Shown piece by piece: positions 1-7,119 of a DNA stretch of 33,250 bases. The DNA is taken from positions 1 through 33,250 of the IMG/VR virus record IMGVR_UViG_3300009165_000016, one strand, 5' to 3'. Positions within the stretch are counted from its first letter, which is position 1, and each line of letters starts with the position of its first letter. A model generated the notes under the pieces. That model had not been told where the DNA came from. It saw only the letters and a program-made list of their open reading frames with translations, and did no database searches. The translations under genes were made by a program, and so were the position numbers. The DNA comes from a virus.

Positions 1-1
1 A

Positions 2-727
2 CCAATCGGAGTTGGTTTGACTGCAAAACAAATGAAGAGGAGAAAACCTCTAAGTTCTGAATATTTAATTGATATTGATCCTCTTACAGACAATCAAAAA
101 CGTTTGTTTGAATCATATGCTTCCGGAAAACATTTAGTTGCATATGGATGTGCAGGAACTGGTAAAACTTTTATTTCTCTTTACAATGCTCTTCAAGATG
201 TTTTAGATGAACATTCTCCTTATGAAAGAATCTATTTGGTTCGTTCATTAGTTGCCACAAGAGAAATTGGTTTTCTTCCTGGATCTCATGAAGATAAGGC
301 AGATATTTACCAGATTCCTTATAAGAATATGGTGAAGTATATGTTCCAGATGCCTTCTGATGCTGACTTTGAAATGCTTTATGGTAACTTAAAGTCGCAG
401 GAGACAATTAAGTTTTGGAGTACTTCATTCCTTCGTGGAACGACTCTTGACAATGCCATTATTATTGTGGACGAGTTTCAGAACCTAAATTTCCACGAAC
501 TTGATTCCATCATTACTCGTGTTGGTGAAAATACTAAAATTATATTCTGTGGTGATGCTTCTCAGTCAGACTTGCAGAAAACAAATGAGCGTAATGGTAT
601 TGTAGACTTTATGACGGTATTGCGTAAAATGCCTTCATTTGATATAATTGAATTTGGTGTAGACGATATTGTTCGTTCTGGACTTGTTAAAGAATACATC
701 CTTGCAAAAATGGAATCTGGTTTTTAA
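2..727 (+). CDS. phoH: PhoH-like P-loop ATPase (5' end outside window)
   Basis: Predicted cytoplasmic PhoH-family ATPase, common in marine cyanophages and often linked to host phosphate stress; its biochemical role in phages is unsettled. Numbering from the TTG at 17, a Walker A motif GCAGTGKT lies at residues 44-51, a Walker B strand ending IIIVDEF has D152-E153, and a third helicase-like motif CGDASQSD lies at 178-185. The frame stays open from 17 back to base 2 with no ATG or GTG codon that looks like a start, so the gene probably begins upstream of the window; TTG at 17 is only the first possible start in view. The stop TAA shares its last base with the next ATG (TAATG), implying translational coupling to the nuclease gene. 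Family call is firm, start is not. Confidence 0.93.
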   Translation, partial: PIGVGLTAKQMKRRKPLSSEYLIDIDPLTDNQKRLFESYASGKHLVAYGCAGTGKTFISLYNALQDVLDEHSPYERIYLVRSLVATREIGFLPGSHEDKADIYQIPYKNMVKYMFQMPSDADFEMLYGNLKSQETIKFWSTSFLRGTTLDNAIIIVDEFQNLNFHELDSIITRVGENTKIIFCGDASQSDLQKTNERNGIVDFMTVLRKMPSFDIIEFGVDDIVRSGLVKEYILAKMESGF

Positions 728-1407
728 TGTTTAATCATATTGATATTGAACTCCCTCAGTTGGAGCGTGAAACAATTGATGGTGTAAGGTACTATAAAGT
801 TCCCAACGAAGAAGAACTCATCCGACTGGTCTCCATCACTTCGGTGACCAGTCATTTTAATAAAGAAATCTTTGTTAAATGGCGTAAAAAAGTCGGAGAT
901 GTAGAAGCAGATCGTATTACAAAAGCGGCAACAAGTCGTGGAACAGATATGCATCTTTTGGTTGAACATCATCTTAAAAATGAAAAACTTCCAGAAGTCC
1001 AACCAATCTCAGATTTTCTCTTCAAAATTGCGAAATCAGAACTCAATCGCATAAATAACATTTACACCCTTGAAGGGTCCCTATATAGTAAGCAACTGGG
1101 TATTGCTGGGACTGTTGATTGTATTGCTGAATATAATGGCGAATTATCAATAATCGACTTTAAAACTTCTAAAAAACCAAAACCACGAGAGTGGATCGAA
1201 CATTATTTTGTTCAATGTATGGCATATGGATGTATGTTATACGAACTGACTGGTATTTCAGTCAAAAAACTTGTAATCATTATGGCTTGTGAAAATGGAG
1301 AATGCGTCGTCTATGAAGAATATGACAAATCAAAATACATCAAACTTCTCACCGAATACATTAGAAAGTTTGTTAGAGATAAATTGGAGCTCTATGGAAC
1401 CAAATAA
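727..1407 (+). CDS. PD-(D/E)XK exonuclease, RecB/Cas4-like
   Basis: 226-residue predicted DNA nuclease of the RecB/Cas4-like PD-(D/E)XK superfamily. Visible motifs are RGTDMH at 71-76 (H76 as the N-terminal metal ligand), E116, GTVD ending in D131, the signature IIDFKTSKK with D144 and K146, and the downstream Q163-x3-Y167 motif. These are in the order and rough spacing expected for a single-domain nuclease, so it looks catalytically intact. T4-like cyanophages often carry such a gene beside their replication genes; recombination, end processing or host DNA degradation are all possible. Start ATG overlaps the phoH stop by one base, and its 3' end overlaps the gp33 start by 14 bases, so it sits in one tightly packed operon. 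Confidence 0.88.
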   Translation: MFNHIDIELPQLERETIDGVRYYKVPNEEELIRLVSITSVTSHFNKEIFVKWRKKVGDVEADRITKAATSRGTDMHLLVEHHLKNEKLPEVQPISDFLFKIAKSELNRINNIYTLEGSLYSKQLGIAGTVDCIAEYNGELSIIDFKTSKKPKPREWIEHYFVQCMAYGCMLYELTGISVKKLVIIMACENGECVVYEEYDKSKYIKLLTEYIRKFVRDKLELYGTK

Positions 1408-1654
1408 AGAACTAGAACAGGCCATCGAGAATAAGTTTTTAACACCTTCTAAGTTTGCTCTTGAGATTGAAAGTATTGTAGCAACCGAAAGCATGAATTA
1501 TATTGATGCTATCGTTCACTATTGCGAAATTAATAGTCTTGAAGTAGAATCAATTACAAAACTTATTTCTAAACCTCTGAAAGAACGATTAAAGTGGGAC
1601 GCAACTCGTCTTAACTTTATGAAAAAAACTTCGAGAGCAAAACTTCCGCTATGA
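1394..1654 (+). CDS. 33: gp33-like late transcription co-activator
   Basis: 86-residue protein in the position of T4 gene 33, directly before gene 59. In T4, gp33 bridges host RNA polymerase and the gp45 sliding clamp so that gp55-directed late promoters fire. The sequence is short, helical and charged, with a basic C-terminus (MKKTSRAKLPL), and its shape matches cyanophage gp33 proteins. A longer frame starts at ATG 1289, but ATG 1394 is preferred because GGAG at 1386-1389 precedes it and it gives only a short overlap with the nuclease gene. Its stop overlaps the gp59 start (ATGA at 1651-1654). It is somewhat shorter than T4 gp33 (112 residues, from memory). The presence of late-promoter-like boxes elsewhere in the window fits this role. 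Confidence 0.78.
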   Translation: MEPNKELEQAIENKFLTPSKFALEIESIVATESMNYIDAIVHYCEINSLEVESITKLISKPLKERLKWDATRLNFMKKTSRAKLPL

Positions 1655-2241
1655 GTCCTTTTGAGACATATCAAACTTATCTTTCGATGAAAAGTCATTT
1701 TACTAATAGTAAATATGACTTTTTTAAGTATGGAGGCAAATCACGAGCAACAGTGACTTCTTTTAATAAACGTAAGGATAAGTATTTTTTCGAGAAAACT
1801 AGTCGCAAATATTCTGATAAAGAAATTGTAGACTTTCTAGTATCAAACTTTGTAGCAGCAGACACACCTGGCAATCTCTGGATCGGTGAGATCATCAATT
1901 CTGGAGAAAGGACTTACGCAGATTGGATGCGAAGACAGCAGAGTTTGACGTACTTGTTCAAAGAACAAAGTAATGAATTGTTGAATGAAAGCAACTTGGA
2001 GCAGGTTCTTGATGCTTCAAGGCAACATCCAGTCATTTTAAAAAAGTTCCTGAGCGGGAAGATTAGTATAGAAACCTTTACTATTTGGGATAGGATATTC
2101 CTGTTCGGGAATAAGTTTGATAAGCAACTTTTGGACCCGGTGTGGGAAACCGTCAGTCTAAAAATCAAAAAATATAATCCGTTTCTAAATATTGACGTAT
2201 TCCAGTTTAAACGTATTTTACGGGAAATTATAGATGAGTAG
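1651..2241 (+). CDS. 59: gp59-like loader of gp41 DNA helicase
   Basis: 196-residue protein recognised as the T4 gp59 family, which loads the replicative helicase gp41 onto gp32-coated single-stranded DNA at forks and recombination intermediates. It begins SPFETYQTYLSMKSHF, with features typical of the family: an N-terminal HMG-like basic segment (KYGGKSRATVTSFNKRKDKY) and a helical C-terminal half containing a conserved FLFGNKFD-like stretch. Length is close to T4 gp59 (217 residues). It overlaps gp33 by four bases upstream and the DUF1825 gene by eight bases downstream. The gp33-gp59-(x)-gp32 order mirrors T4 gene order 33-59-32 and supports the call. Confidence 0.9.
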   Translation: MSPFETYQTYLSMKSHFTNSKYDFFKYGGKSRATVTSFNKRKDKYFFEKTSRKYSDKEIVDFLVSNFVAADTPGNLWIGEIINSGERTYADWMRRQQSLTYLFKEQSNELLNESNLEQVLDASRQHPVILKKFLSGKISIETFTIWDRIFLFGNKFDKQLLDPVWETVSLKIKKYNPFLNIDVFQFKRILREIIDE

Positions 2242-2566
2242 ATTTTTCGATTCCGATATTATTCAAGAAGAACTGAGGGAAATCAATAAGTTGCAAGAAG
2301 AGATCTACGGAAGCATTCTGACTTTCGGTATGATGCCCCGTGAGACCAAACTGGAACACATTGAGAAACTTGAGATCTTGCTAGAAAAGCAGAAAGTGAT
2401 GTATACTAGGTTGTCCCTTTCAGACGACCCAAAAGCGGTTGAGATGAAAGAGAACCTACGCAAGTCAGTTGCCCTGATGGGATTCCCACCAGAGACTGAT
2501 ATGAATTTACTTTTCAATAGTATGAATAAGACTATTGAGTCCCTCAAACAATACATTGACAGGTGA
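2234..2566 (+). CDS. DUF1825 family protein
   Basis: 110-residue helical protein starting MSRFFDSDIIQEELREI, which resembles the DUF1825 family found in cyanobacteria and their phages. No catalytic motif is visible. The sequence is rich in Leu, Glu and Lys and probably forms helical bundles (for example EKLEILLEKQKVMYTRL). It lies between gp59 and gp32 and overlaps gp59 by eight bases, so it is probably translated with the replication genes; the gp32 promoter -35 box sits inside its last codons. Its function is unknown. Its restriction to cyanobacteria and cyanophages (family knowledge) suggests a host-related accessory role rather than a general T4 function. Confidence 0.8.
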   Translation: MSRFFDSDIIQEELREINKLQEEIYGSILTFGMMPRETKLEHIEKLEILLEKQKVMYTRLSLSDDPKAVEMKENLRKSVALMGFPPETDMNLLFNSMNKTIESLKQYIDR

Positions 2567-2584
2567 CTCGATTTTCGCTATACT
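2556..2584 (+). promoter_or_regulatory. sigma70-type promoter of gene 32
   Basis: TTGACA at 2556-2561 and TATACT at 2579-2584, separated by exactly 17 bases. The -35 box is a perfect consensus match and overlaps the end of the DUF1825 gene. Predicted start of transcription is near 2591, giving a leader of about 38 bases before the gp32 ATG. It would give gp32 expression independent of the upstream operon. Confidence 0.8.
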
Positions 2585-2626
2585 ATCCAAGTAATCCCCC
2601 CGAATCCAATTAATCCGAGGTAATCC
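2584..2626 (+). promoter_or_regulatory. gp32 leader with repeated ATCC motifs (candidate translational operator)
   Basis: Five copies of (T/A)ATCC occur at about 2585, 2593, 2603, 2612 and 2622, spaced 8-10 bases, in a G-poor and probably unstructured leader directly before the gp32 ATG. GAGG at 2617-2620 is the likely ribosome binding site and lies between the last two repeats. T4 gp32 represses its own translation by cooperative binding to an unstructured leader; a similar role here is inference. Confidence 0.5.
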
Positions 2627-2628
2627 AA

Positions 2629-3552
2629 ATGTCGTTTTCCGACCTTAAAAAGCAGTCCAAACTTGGCAATCTTACCGCCAAACTGGTCAAAGAAGTAGAA
2701 AAAATGAATACTAGTAGCGGTTCGAGTGATGACCGCATCTGGAAACTGGATGTAGATAAGAGCGGCAATGGTTATGCCGTAATCCGTTTCCTCCCTGCTC
2801 CCAACGGCGAAGACCTGCCGTTCGTGAAACTCTACAGTCACGCATTCCAAGGTTCTGGTGGTTGGTACATTGAGAACAGTCTCACCACTCTGGGTCAGAA
2901 GGATCCTGTGTCCGAACTGAACTCCGAACTGTGGAACAACGGCACTGATGCTGGTAAAGAACTGGCACGTAAGCAGAAGCGTAAACTGACTTACATTTCT
3001 AACATCTACGTTGTGAAAGATCCTGCAAATCCCCAGAACGAAGGTAAAGTTTTCCTGTATAAGTTTGGCAAGAAGATCTTTGACAAACTGACTGCTGCAA
3101 TGCAACCCGAGTTTGAAGATGAAGAAGCAATCGATCCGTTTGACTTCTGGCAAGGTGCCAACTTCAAACTGAAAGCAAAGAACGTTGCTGGTTATCGTAA
3201 CTATGATTCCAGTGAGTTTGCTGCACAAGGTGCTCTACTAGACGATGACGATGCAATGGAAGCAGTGTGGAAGAAGCAGTATTCTCTTGCCGAACTTGTC
3301 GCTGCAGATCAGTTCAAGTCCTATGATGAACTGAAGAAGCGTCTTGACTATGTGCTGGGTTCCAAAGGTTCTCGTCGTGTGGATGAGGAAGTTGCCGAAG
3401 AGGAAGATTACTCCCGTGGTCCTGCCCCGAGTCTTGGTGATGACCTTCGCATCGAACTTAGCAACCTGCAACCGGTCCGCCGTGCTGCTGCAGTTGAGGA
3501 AGATGAGGATGATGATGCCCTGTCGTACTTTGCCCGTCTTGCTGAAGACTGA
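2629..3552 (+). CDS. 32: gp32 single-stranded DNA-binding protein
   Basis: 307-residue replication ssDNA-binding protein that coats lagging-strand and recombination intermediates. It aligns by eye with T4 gp32: basic N-terminal cooperativity segment (residues 1-25), an OB-fold core with WYIEN, NIYVVKDPANPQNEGKVF, and FDFWQGANFKLKAKNVAGY, then a long acidic C-terminal tail (EEDEDDD near 293-299) used in T4 to recruit other replication proteins. The T4 zinc ligands are not kept: H71 remains, but positions matching the three Cys are Ser, Asp and Ser, and the protein has no Cys at all. Codon use is visibly more GC-rich, with many CTG Leu codons, than the late genes around it, consistent with strong early expression. 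ATG 2629 has GAGG eight bases upstream. Confidence 0.96.
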   Translation: MSFSDLKKQSKLGNLTAKLVKEVEKMNTSSGSSDDRIWKLDVDKSGNGYAVIRFLPAPNGEDLPFVKLYSHAFQGSGGWYIENSLTTLGQKDPVSELNSELWNNGTDAGKELARKQKRKLTYISNIYVVKDPANPQNEGKVFLYKFGKKIFDKLTAAMQPEFEDEEAIDPFDFWQGANFKLKAKNVAGYRNYDSSEFAAQGALLDDDDAMEAVWKKQYSLAELVAADQFKSYDELKKRLDYVLGSKGSRRVDEEVAEEEDYSRGPAPSLGDDLRIELSNLQPVRRAAAVEEDEDDDALSYFARLAED

Positions 3553-3560
3553 TTAAATTT

Positions 3561-3581
3561 GGGGAGAGTAAATCTCTCCCC
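3561..3581 (+). terminator. Rho-independent-type terminator after gp32
   Basis: Perfect 8-bp stem, GGGGAGAG at 3561-3568 with CTCTCCCC at 3574-3581, loop of five bases, followed by TTTC and an AT-rich tract. It lies eight bases after the gp32 stop and separates the plus-strand replication block from the convergent minus-strand gp53 gene. Confidence 0.85.
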
Positions 3582-3647
3582 TTTCAATTATAAAAAATCC
3601 TTATTAAAAGAGCAAAAGCAATGATTTTTGATAAGAACTTGAAACTC

Positions 3648-4295
3648 TTATGGAATTAGGTTACTTGTATTTTCAGTTTTAATAGTCCTTTCATCAACAT
3701 ATTGCGATGAAATATCATAGAGTAATAAGTTTCTTGTCTCATTCAAGATTTGTTGTAAATAAATCGGTTTAAGGACATATATGGTTCTTTTTTTATCATT
3801 TAATCTTACTTCGTGTTGATAGTTAGTAACTCCTATAACAGGAACGATTTTATTTTCTCTCTTATTTGGATCTGGTATTGAGAAGTTACTATCTACAACT
3901 TTTCCAGCAGGTAAAATTAATCTATTTTGAGAGTCTCTTACTTCTACTGTTTCATAATGGTGAATACCATTTAACTCTCCACCATAAATGTTTTCTGCAT
4001 ACTCGTAAAGTTGACTATCAGAAAGAGGCCATTCATCTCTGATTCTTGTAATTCCTGCAGAAATTAAAACAACCCAATCGTATTCAGAACTTCCATAAAT
4101 CTCTTCTGCAATTGTGTCTGGTCTTGAACCATCTGCAATTTGATACTTATTGAAGATTGTAAATACATTTTGCAAATCATCAGGAAGTTTAATCCTCCTG
4201 AATAGATTCTTTACCAAAACATAATTGTCAGATGCTTTTTTGTCTTTTAGGAATGACTGGTATTCTAAATCTGGTAGTTCTCTAAAGTATGACAT
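3648..4295 (-). CDS. 53: gp53-like baseplate wedge subunit
   Basis: 215-residue structural protein matching the T4 gp53 family, which joins the baseplate wedges to the central hub. The family signature is visible in the N-terminal half: the start MSYFRELPDLEY, a helix-rich segment, the stretch DTIAEEIYGSSEYDWVVLI (a LysM-like segment in which the wedge protein is specified as low-copy but processable) and IYGGELNGIHHYE. Length is close to T4 gp53 (196 residues). It is the last gene of a four-gene minus-strand operon and starts one base after the gp48 stop. T4 also places gene 53 next to gene 4, which supports the assignment. Confidence 0.9.
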   Translation of the reverse strand: MSYFRELPDLEYQSFLKDKKASDNYVLVKNLFRRIKLPDDLQNVFTIFNKYQIADGSRPDTIAEEIYGSSEYDWVVLISAGITRIRDEWPLSDSQLYEYAENIYGGELNGIHHYETVEVRDSQNRLILPAGKVVDSNFSIPDPNKRENKIVPVIGVTNYQHEVRLNDKKRTIYVLKPIYLQQILNETRNLLLYDISSQYVDERTIKTENTSNLIP

Positions 4296-4296
4296 C

Positions 4297-5193
4297 TTAG
4301 TATCCTACTCCTGTTAATCCTTCACGAGATGTTTCATAATCCTCGGCATAAATTGGAGACAATTCTTGAAACTGTAAAGTCATTTGCATATGAACTGGTG
4401 TTGCATCTGGATATGATGCATACTGTGCTGAACCATTATAATTAACACTCATTTGTGTTAACGCGCATGGTTTGAATTTGTGTAAAAATGGATGCACATC
4501 CTTACCACTCATATATTGTAGTTTGAATACGTTAGGTGCTTTTACGAAAAGACCTCCACCACTGGTATCTGTTGTTCCTTTTTTAGGAGTCATATTTATT
4601 TTAAAAGCTCTAATAATATCTTTAACCGTAGCAGATTCTGCTTGAGATCTTGGGACAATATCAAAACTAAAACTAAACGCTGGACGCATTGTAACACCAC
4701 TAAAAAGTAATTCAACGTTTTGGTTAAATACTTGCCCAGTTGCTCTAGAAATAATTTGATTAATATCTCCTTGTCCTAATGCTGCTTGTAATGCGGCACC
4801 TGCTGCTCCTGCAGCAGCTCCTTTCTGTCCCTCACCAGTTTGTATTGCGCTATCAATATTTGAGAATGCGTTTGTAACTGACTGTCCTATAGATCCCAAA
4901 AAATTAGAACTTAATACAGCACTATTTCCTGCGGTAGCAAGAGTTGCTACAATTGGATTCATACTTCCAGAAACCCAATCTGCAGCATTATTATCTTGAA
5001 TGTTCGCAGGCATTGGGAGTATAATTGTGGCAACAGGATTTTGAATGCTGTTCTGCAGTGCTGCTTCTGTAGTTCTTAATCCAAATCCACCAGTTAAATT
5101 AAGACCGGGAGGTTTGTATTCAATAACCTGAATCTTAAAATAATCATCCTGATCACCAATCTTTTTGATAGGGTATCGGTACGTCGGTGCCAT
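4297..5193 (-). CDS. 48: gp48-like baseplate tail-tube cap protein
   Basis: 298-residue protein resembling T4 gp48, which sits on the hub and starts tail tube growth. The conserved core is ELLFSGVTMRPAFSFSFDI followed by PRSQAESATVKDIIRAFK, then a C-terminal beta-rich half with KFKPCALTQMSVNYN, typical of tube-like folds. A middle stretch (about residues 85-150) is rich in Ala and Gly and may be a flexible or helical insert. T4 gp48 is a little longer (364 residues from memory). It is followed after one base by gp53 and preceded by a 22-base gap that contains a late-promoter-like box. gp54 lies on the other strand, so the two tube-initiation genes are not co-transcribed as they are in T4. Confidence 0.83.
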   Translation of the reverse strand: MAPTYRYPIKKIGDQDDYFKIQVIEYKPPGLNLTGGFGLRTTEAALQNSIQNPVATIILPMPANIQDNNAADWVSGSMNPIVATLATAGNSAVLSSNFLGSIGQSVTNAFSNIDSAIQTGEGQKGAAAGAAGAALQAALGQGDINQIISRATGQVFNQNVELLFSGVTMRPAFSFSFDIVPRSQAESATVKDIIRAFKINMTPKKGTTDTSGGGLFVKAPNVFKLQYMSGKDVHPFLHKFKPCALTQMSVNYNGSAQYASYPDATPVHMQMTLQFQELSPIYAEDYETSREGLTGVGY

Positions 5194-5206
5194 TTATTTT
5201 TTTAAT

Positions 5207-5214
5207 TATTTATT
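5207..5214 (-). promoter_or_regulatory. late-promoter-like box AATAAATA before gp48
   Basis: AATAAATA reads on the minus strand from 5214 to 5207, 14 bases before the gp48 start codon. It matches the T4 late consensus TATAAATA except for the first base. The leader would be very short (about 8 bases). The region is AT-rich, so chance is possible. Confidence 0.4.
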
Positions 5215-5215
5215 G

Positions 5216-5797
5216 TTAGTTTTGTACTAATTTACGATAAGGAACTGATTTTAAAGTTTCAAATTCTTGTTGACTTAGTTCATATAAACCACTAATTAAA
5301 CGATCACCATCTACTGTATTGTATTGTCTAATTTTTCCAAGGTGATAATTGAATCCCCTAAATCCTTTTGGTAACATATCCCCTGCCATGATTAAAGGAT
5401 GTCGATCATAAAGAATTTTTGGAGTTTTAGCATAATAAATGTATGTGTAATATCTTCCGGGTGATGGATACGATCTTTCACTATCACCCAGTCTTGATAG
5501 GATTTCATTCATGAGTTCCTCTGGACTCTCTGTTCCTAGAAGAGATTCTTTAAAATTTTTCAGTCGATTTATTAACTTTTTACCGTCTATCCTTCTAGGT
5601 TTTTTTGGATCTGAATTTATATAATCAGAATCATTTTTGATGATGTTGATTAATTTATCTTTTGTAAGTCTTTGATATCCACTAATTCGACCTTGCCCAC
5701 TTGCAGTAGTATAATAAATCTTATAAGATTCAGCAATTTCTACTAATTCTTTTTGTGTATATTGGTCTAATGGTTTTTCGTATCCTGTCAGTGCCAT
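5216..5797 (-). CDS. Conserved T4-like cyanophage protein, function unassigned
   Basis: 193-residue protein between gp4 and gp48. The N-terminal part (about residues 10-60) has helix-turn features like SAP/HeH or Rho-N domains (YTQKELVEIAESY ... LTKDKLINIIKN), a fold often linked to nucleic acid contact. The C-terminal part carries a pattern I recognise from many large phages but cannot name: YYTYIYYAKTPKILYDRHPL, then a glycine-rich segment and FRGFNYHLGKI. T4 has gene 2 (DNA end protector) near genes 4 and 53, so position would allow a gp2-like role, but I see no sequence basis to claim it. It starts directly after the gp4 stop, so it is translated as part of the same operon. Confidence 0.8.
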   Translation of the reverse strand: MALTGYEKPLDQYTQKELVEIAESYKIYYTTASGQGRISGYQRLTKDKLINIIKNDSDYINSDPKKPRRIDGKKLINRLKNFKESLLGTESPEELMNEILSRLGDSERSYPSPGRYYTYIYYAKTPKILYDRHPLIMAGDMLPKGFRGFNYHLGKIRQYNTVDGDRLISGLYELSQQEFETLKSVPYRKLVQN

Positions 5798-6235
5798 TTA
5801 CTTTATGTTTAATTCGTGTTCGGTGATGACTTTAAACTCATATCCACGATCAGCGCACCATTCTTTTGCTGCTTCCCACTTTGCCTGATTCTTAGCATAT
5901 TCATAGACTTCATTAATATATCTTTTAGTTTGTCTTTGAGGTTTGATTGGAGGAACAGTTTGTTTTTTGGGTTTGATTTCAATTACATATTTTTTAACTG
6001 AACCATCAGATTCTTTAACCTTAATGATAAAATCTGGGAAGTATCGATGAACTTTGCCGTCTATTGGAGATCTGTAAGCAATGCACTTTTCTTCTGATGC
6101 CCACTCTAAAATATTTTCATTCAAGTCACAATACACACAAAATTTACGTTCCCATAAAGAACGGTAAATGATATTTGTGGGATCACCCGAATACTTTTGT
6201 GGATATGATGGTTTATATTTTCCCTTGTATGACAT
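5798..6235 (-). CDS. 4: gp4-like head completion protein (nuclease-like fold)
   Basis: 145-residue protein strongly resembling T4 gp4 (150 residues, also called gp50), which finishes DNA-filled heads before tail joining. It shares the N-terminal pattern GKYKPSYPQKYSGDP, then YRSLWERKF, YFPDF and VIEIKPKKQTVPPIKPQ. The arrangement E29 (WER), D68 (YFPDF) and E86-x-K88 (EIK) is a PD-(D/E)XK nuclease-type core, so the head completion protein may trim or hold DNA ends. The motif residues all appear intact. It is the first gene of the minus-strand operon, with a late-promoter-like box 33-39 bases upstream, and it is divergent from gp54. Confidence 0.93.
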   Translation of the reverse strand: MSYKGKYKPSYPQKYSGDPTNIIYRSLWERKFCVYCDLNENILEWASEEKCIAYRSPIDGKVHRYFPDFIIKVKESDGSVKKYVIEIKPKKQTVPPIKPQRQTKRYINEVYEYAKNQAKWEAAKEWCADRGYEFKVITEHELNIK

Positions 6236-6242
6236 CTAAATA
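6236..6242 (+). promoter_or_regulatory. late-promoter-like box CTAAATA, toward gp54
   Basis: CTAAATA at 6236-6242, with TCTAAATA from 6235, in the 40-base gap between divergent gp4 and gp54. The same CTAAATA box precedes two other plus-strand late genes (17137 and 19400). Predicted transcription start is near 6248, about 28 bases before the gp54 GTG. Confidence 0.55.
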
Positions 6243-6267
6243 ATTATAGTAAGAAACTCATAATAGG

Positions 6268-6274
6268 TATTTAG
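6268..6274 (-). promoter_or_regulatory. late-promoter-like box CTAAATA, toward gp4
   Basis: CTAAATA reads on the minus strand from 6274 to 6268. It forms a perfect 8-bp inverted repeat with the plus-strand box (TCTAAATA 6235-6242 and TATTTAGA 6268-6275). Predicted start is near 6262, giving the gp4 operon a leader of about 26 bases. Transcripts from the two boxes would overlap at their 5' ends. Confidence 0.55.
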
Positions 6275-6275
6275 A

Positions 6276-7091
6276 GTGCCAGTTAGACCTCGTAGAATAT
6301 CAGAATTTAAACCGATAGTCACTAACCTTGCACAAACATCTCACTATGAGGTTAGGTTTGGTGGACTTCCATCGCAGTTAATATTCTATTTGGGGGAAAG
6401 AGGAGTCACACCAAGATTTATTTCTGAAGATGCTGGTCTTTTATGTAATAACGCAGTTCTTCCAACAACACAACTTGCAACTGTAGATATTGCTGGAAAC
6501 TATATTGGAATGACAGAAACATTTGCTCACCGTAGGCAATATCAGGATATAAGTCTTGAGTTTTATGTTGATAAAAATTATAATACGTTAAAATTTCTAG
6601 AGCATTGGATGGAATTCATTGCAAGTGGATCATCATATCCAATTAATGGAATTCATCCTCCAATTAATGCAAATGTTGATGAGGGATATTTCATAAGAAT
6701 GCAATATCCAGAATATTACAAATCAAATCGCACAAGAATTGTTAAGTTTGATCGTGATTATAATAGGGAAATAGAATATACTTTTATAGGACTCTATCCA
6801 TATTCAATTGCTTCGATACCTGTATCTTATTCGAGTTCTGATACTTTAAAAGTGCAAGCAACATTTAAAATGGATCGCTATGTTGTTGGTAAAGCATCTA
6901 GTTTGGATGTTTTCAATGTTCAAAATAATAACATAGTCCCAACACAACCACAAACTACTCCACCAGTAAGACGACCAGTTTTAGTTCCAAGGTCTCCCGG
7001 ATCTATTCCTGCAAATGGTGTCGAATTATTCCCACAAGGACAAACTTTATACGAGTCACTTTATGGAACTAACTTGCAAAAGTACAGATAA
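6276..7091 (+). CDS. 54: gp54-like baseplate tail-tube initiator
   Basis: 271-residue protein with a tail-tube-like fold, most like T4 gp54 (320 residues), the last hub protein added before tube polymerisation. The core resembles tube protein gp19 and its relatives: SHYEVRFGGLP, then DIAGNYIGMTETFAHRRQY, QDISLEFYVDKNY and FLEHWMEFI. The C-terminal 60 residues are rich in Pro, Gln and Arg and look extended. The start is GTG at 6276, because no ATG occurs in frame until well inside the conserved core; TAGG about eight bases upstream may serve as a weak ribosome site. gp19 itself is an alternative, but the length and the hub context favour gp54. Confidence 0.78.
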   Translation: MPVRPRRISEFKPIVTNLAQTSHYEVRFGGLPSQLIFYLGERGVTPRFISEDAGLLCNNAVLPTTQLATVDIAGNYIGMTETFAHRRQYQDISLEFYVDKNYNTLKFLEHWMEFIASGSSYPINGIHPPINANVDEGYFIRMQYPEYYKSNRTRIVKFDRDYNREIEYTFIGLYPYSIASIPVSYSSSDTLKVQATFKMDRYVVGKASSLDVFNVQNNNIVPTQPQTTPPVRRPVLVPRSPGSIPANGVELFPQGQTLYESLYGTNLQKYR

Positions 7092-7094
7092 ATA
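7087..7094 (+). promoter_or_regulatory. late-promoter-like box GATAAATA before gp26
   Basis: GATAAATA at 7087-7094 overlaps the gp54 stop codon and lies 26 bases before the gp26 start. It matches the T4 late consensus in seven of eight bases. Predicted start is near 7100. Confidence 0.55.
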
Positions 7095-7119
7095 ATTTTA
7101 TCTGATTTTGTAGGTGAAT

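Noticed and set aside
1289-1393. Longer start for the gp33-like gene at ATG 1289
   Set aside because: It would overlap the nuclease gene by over 100 bases; ATG 1394 has a nearby GGAG and gives the usual protein.
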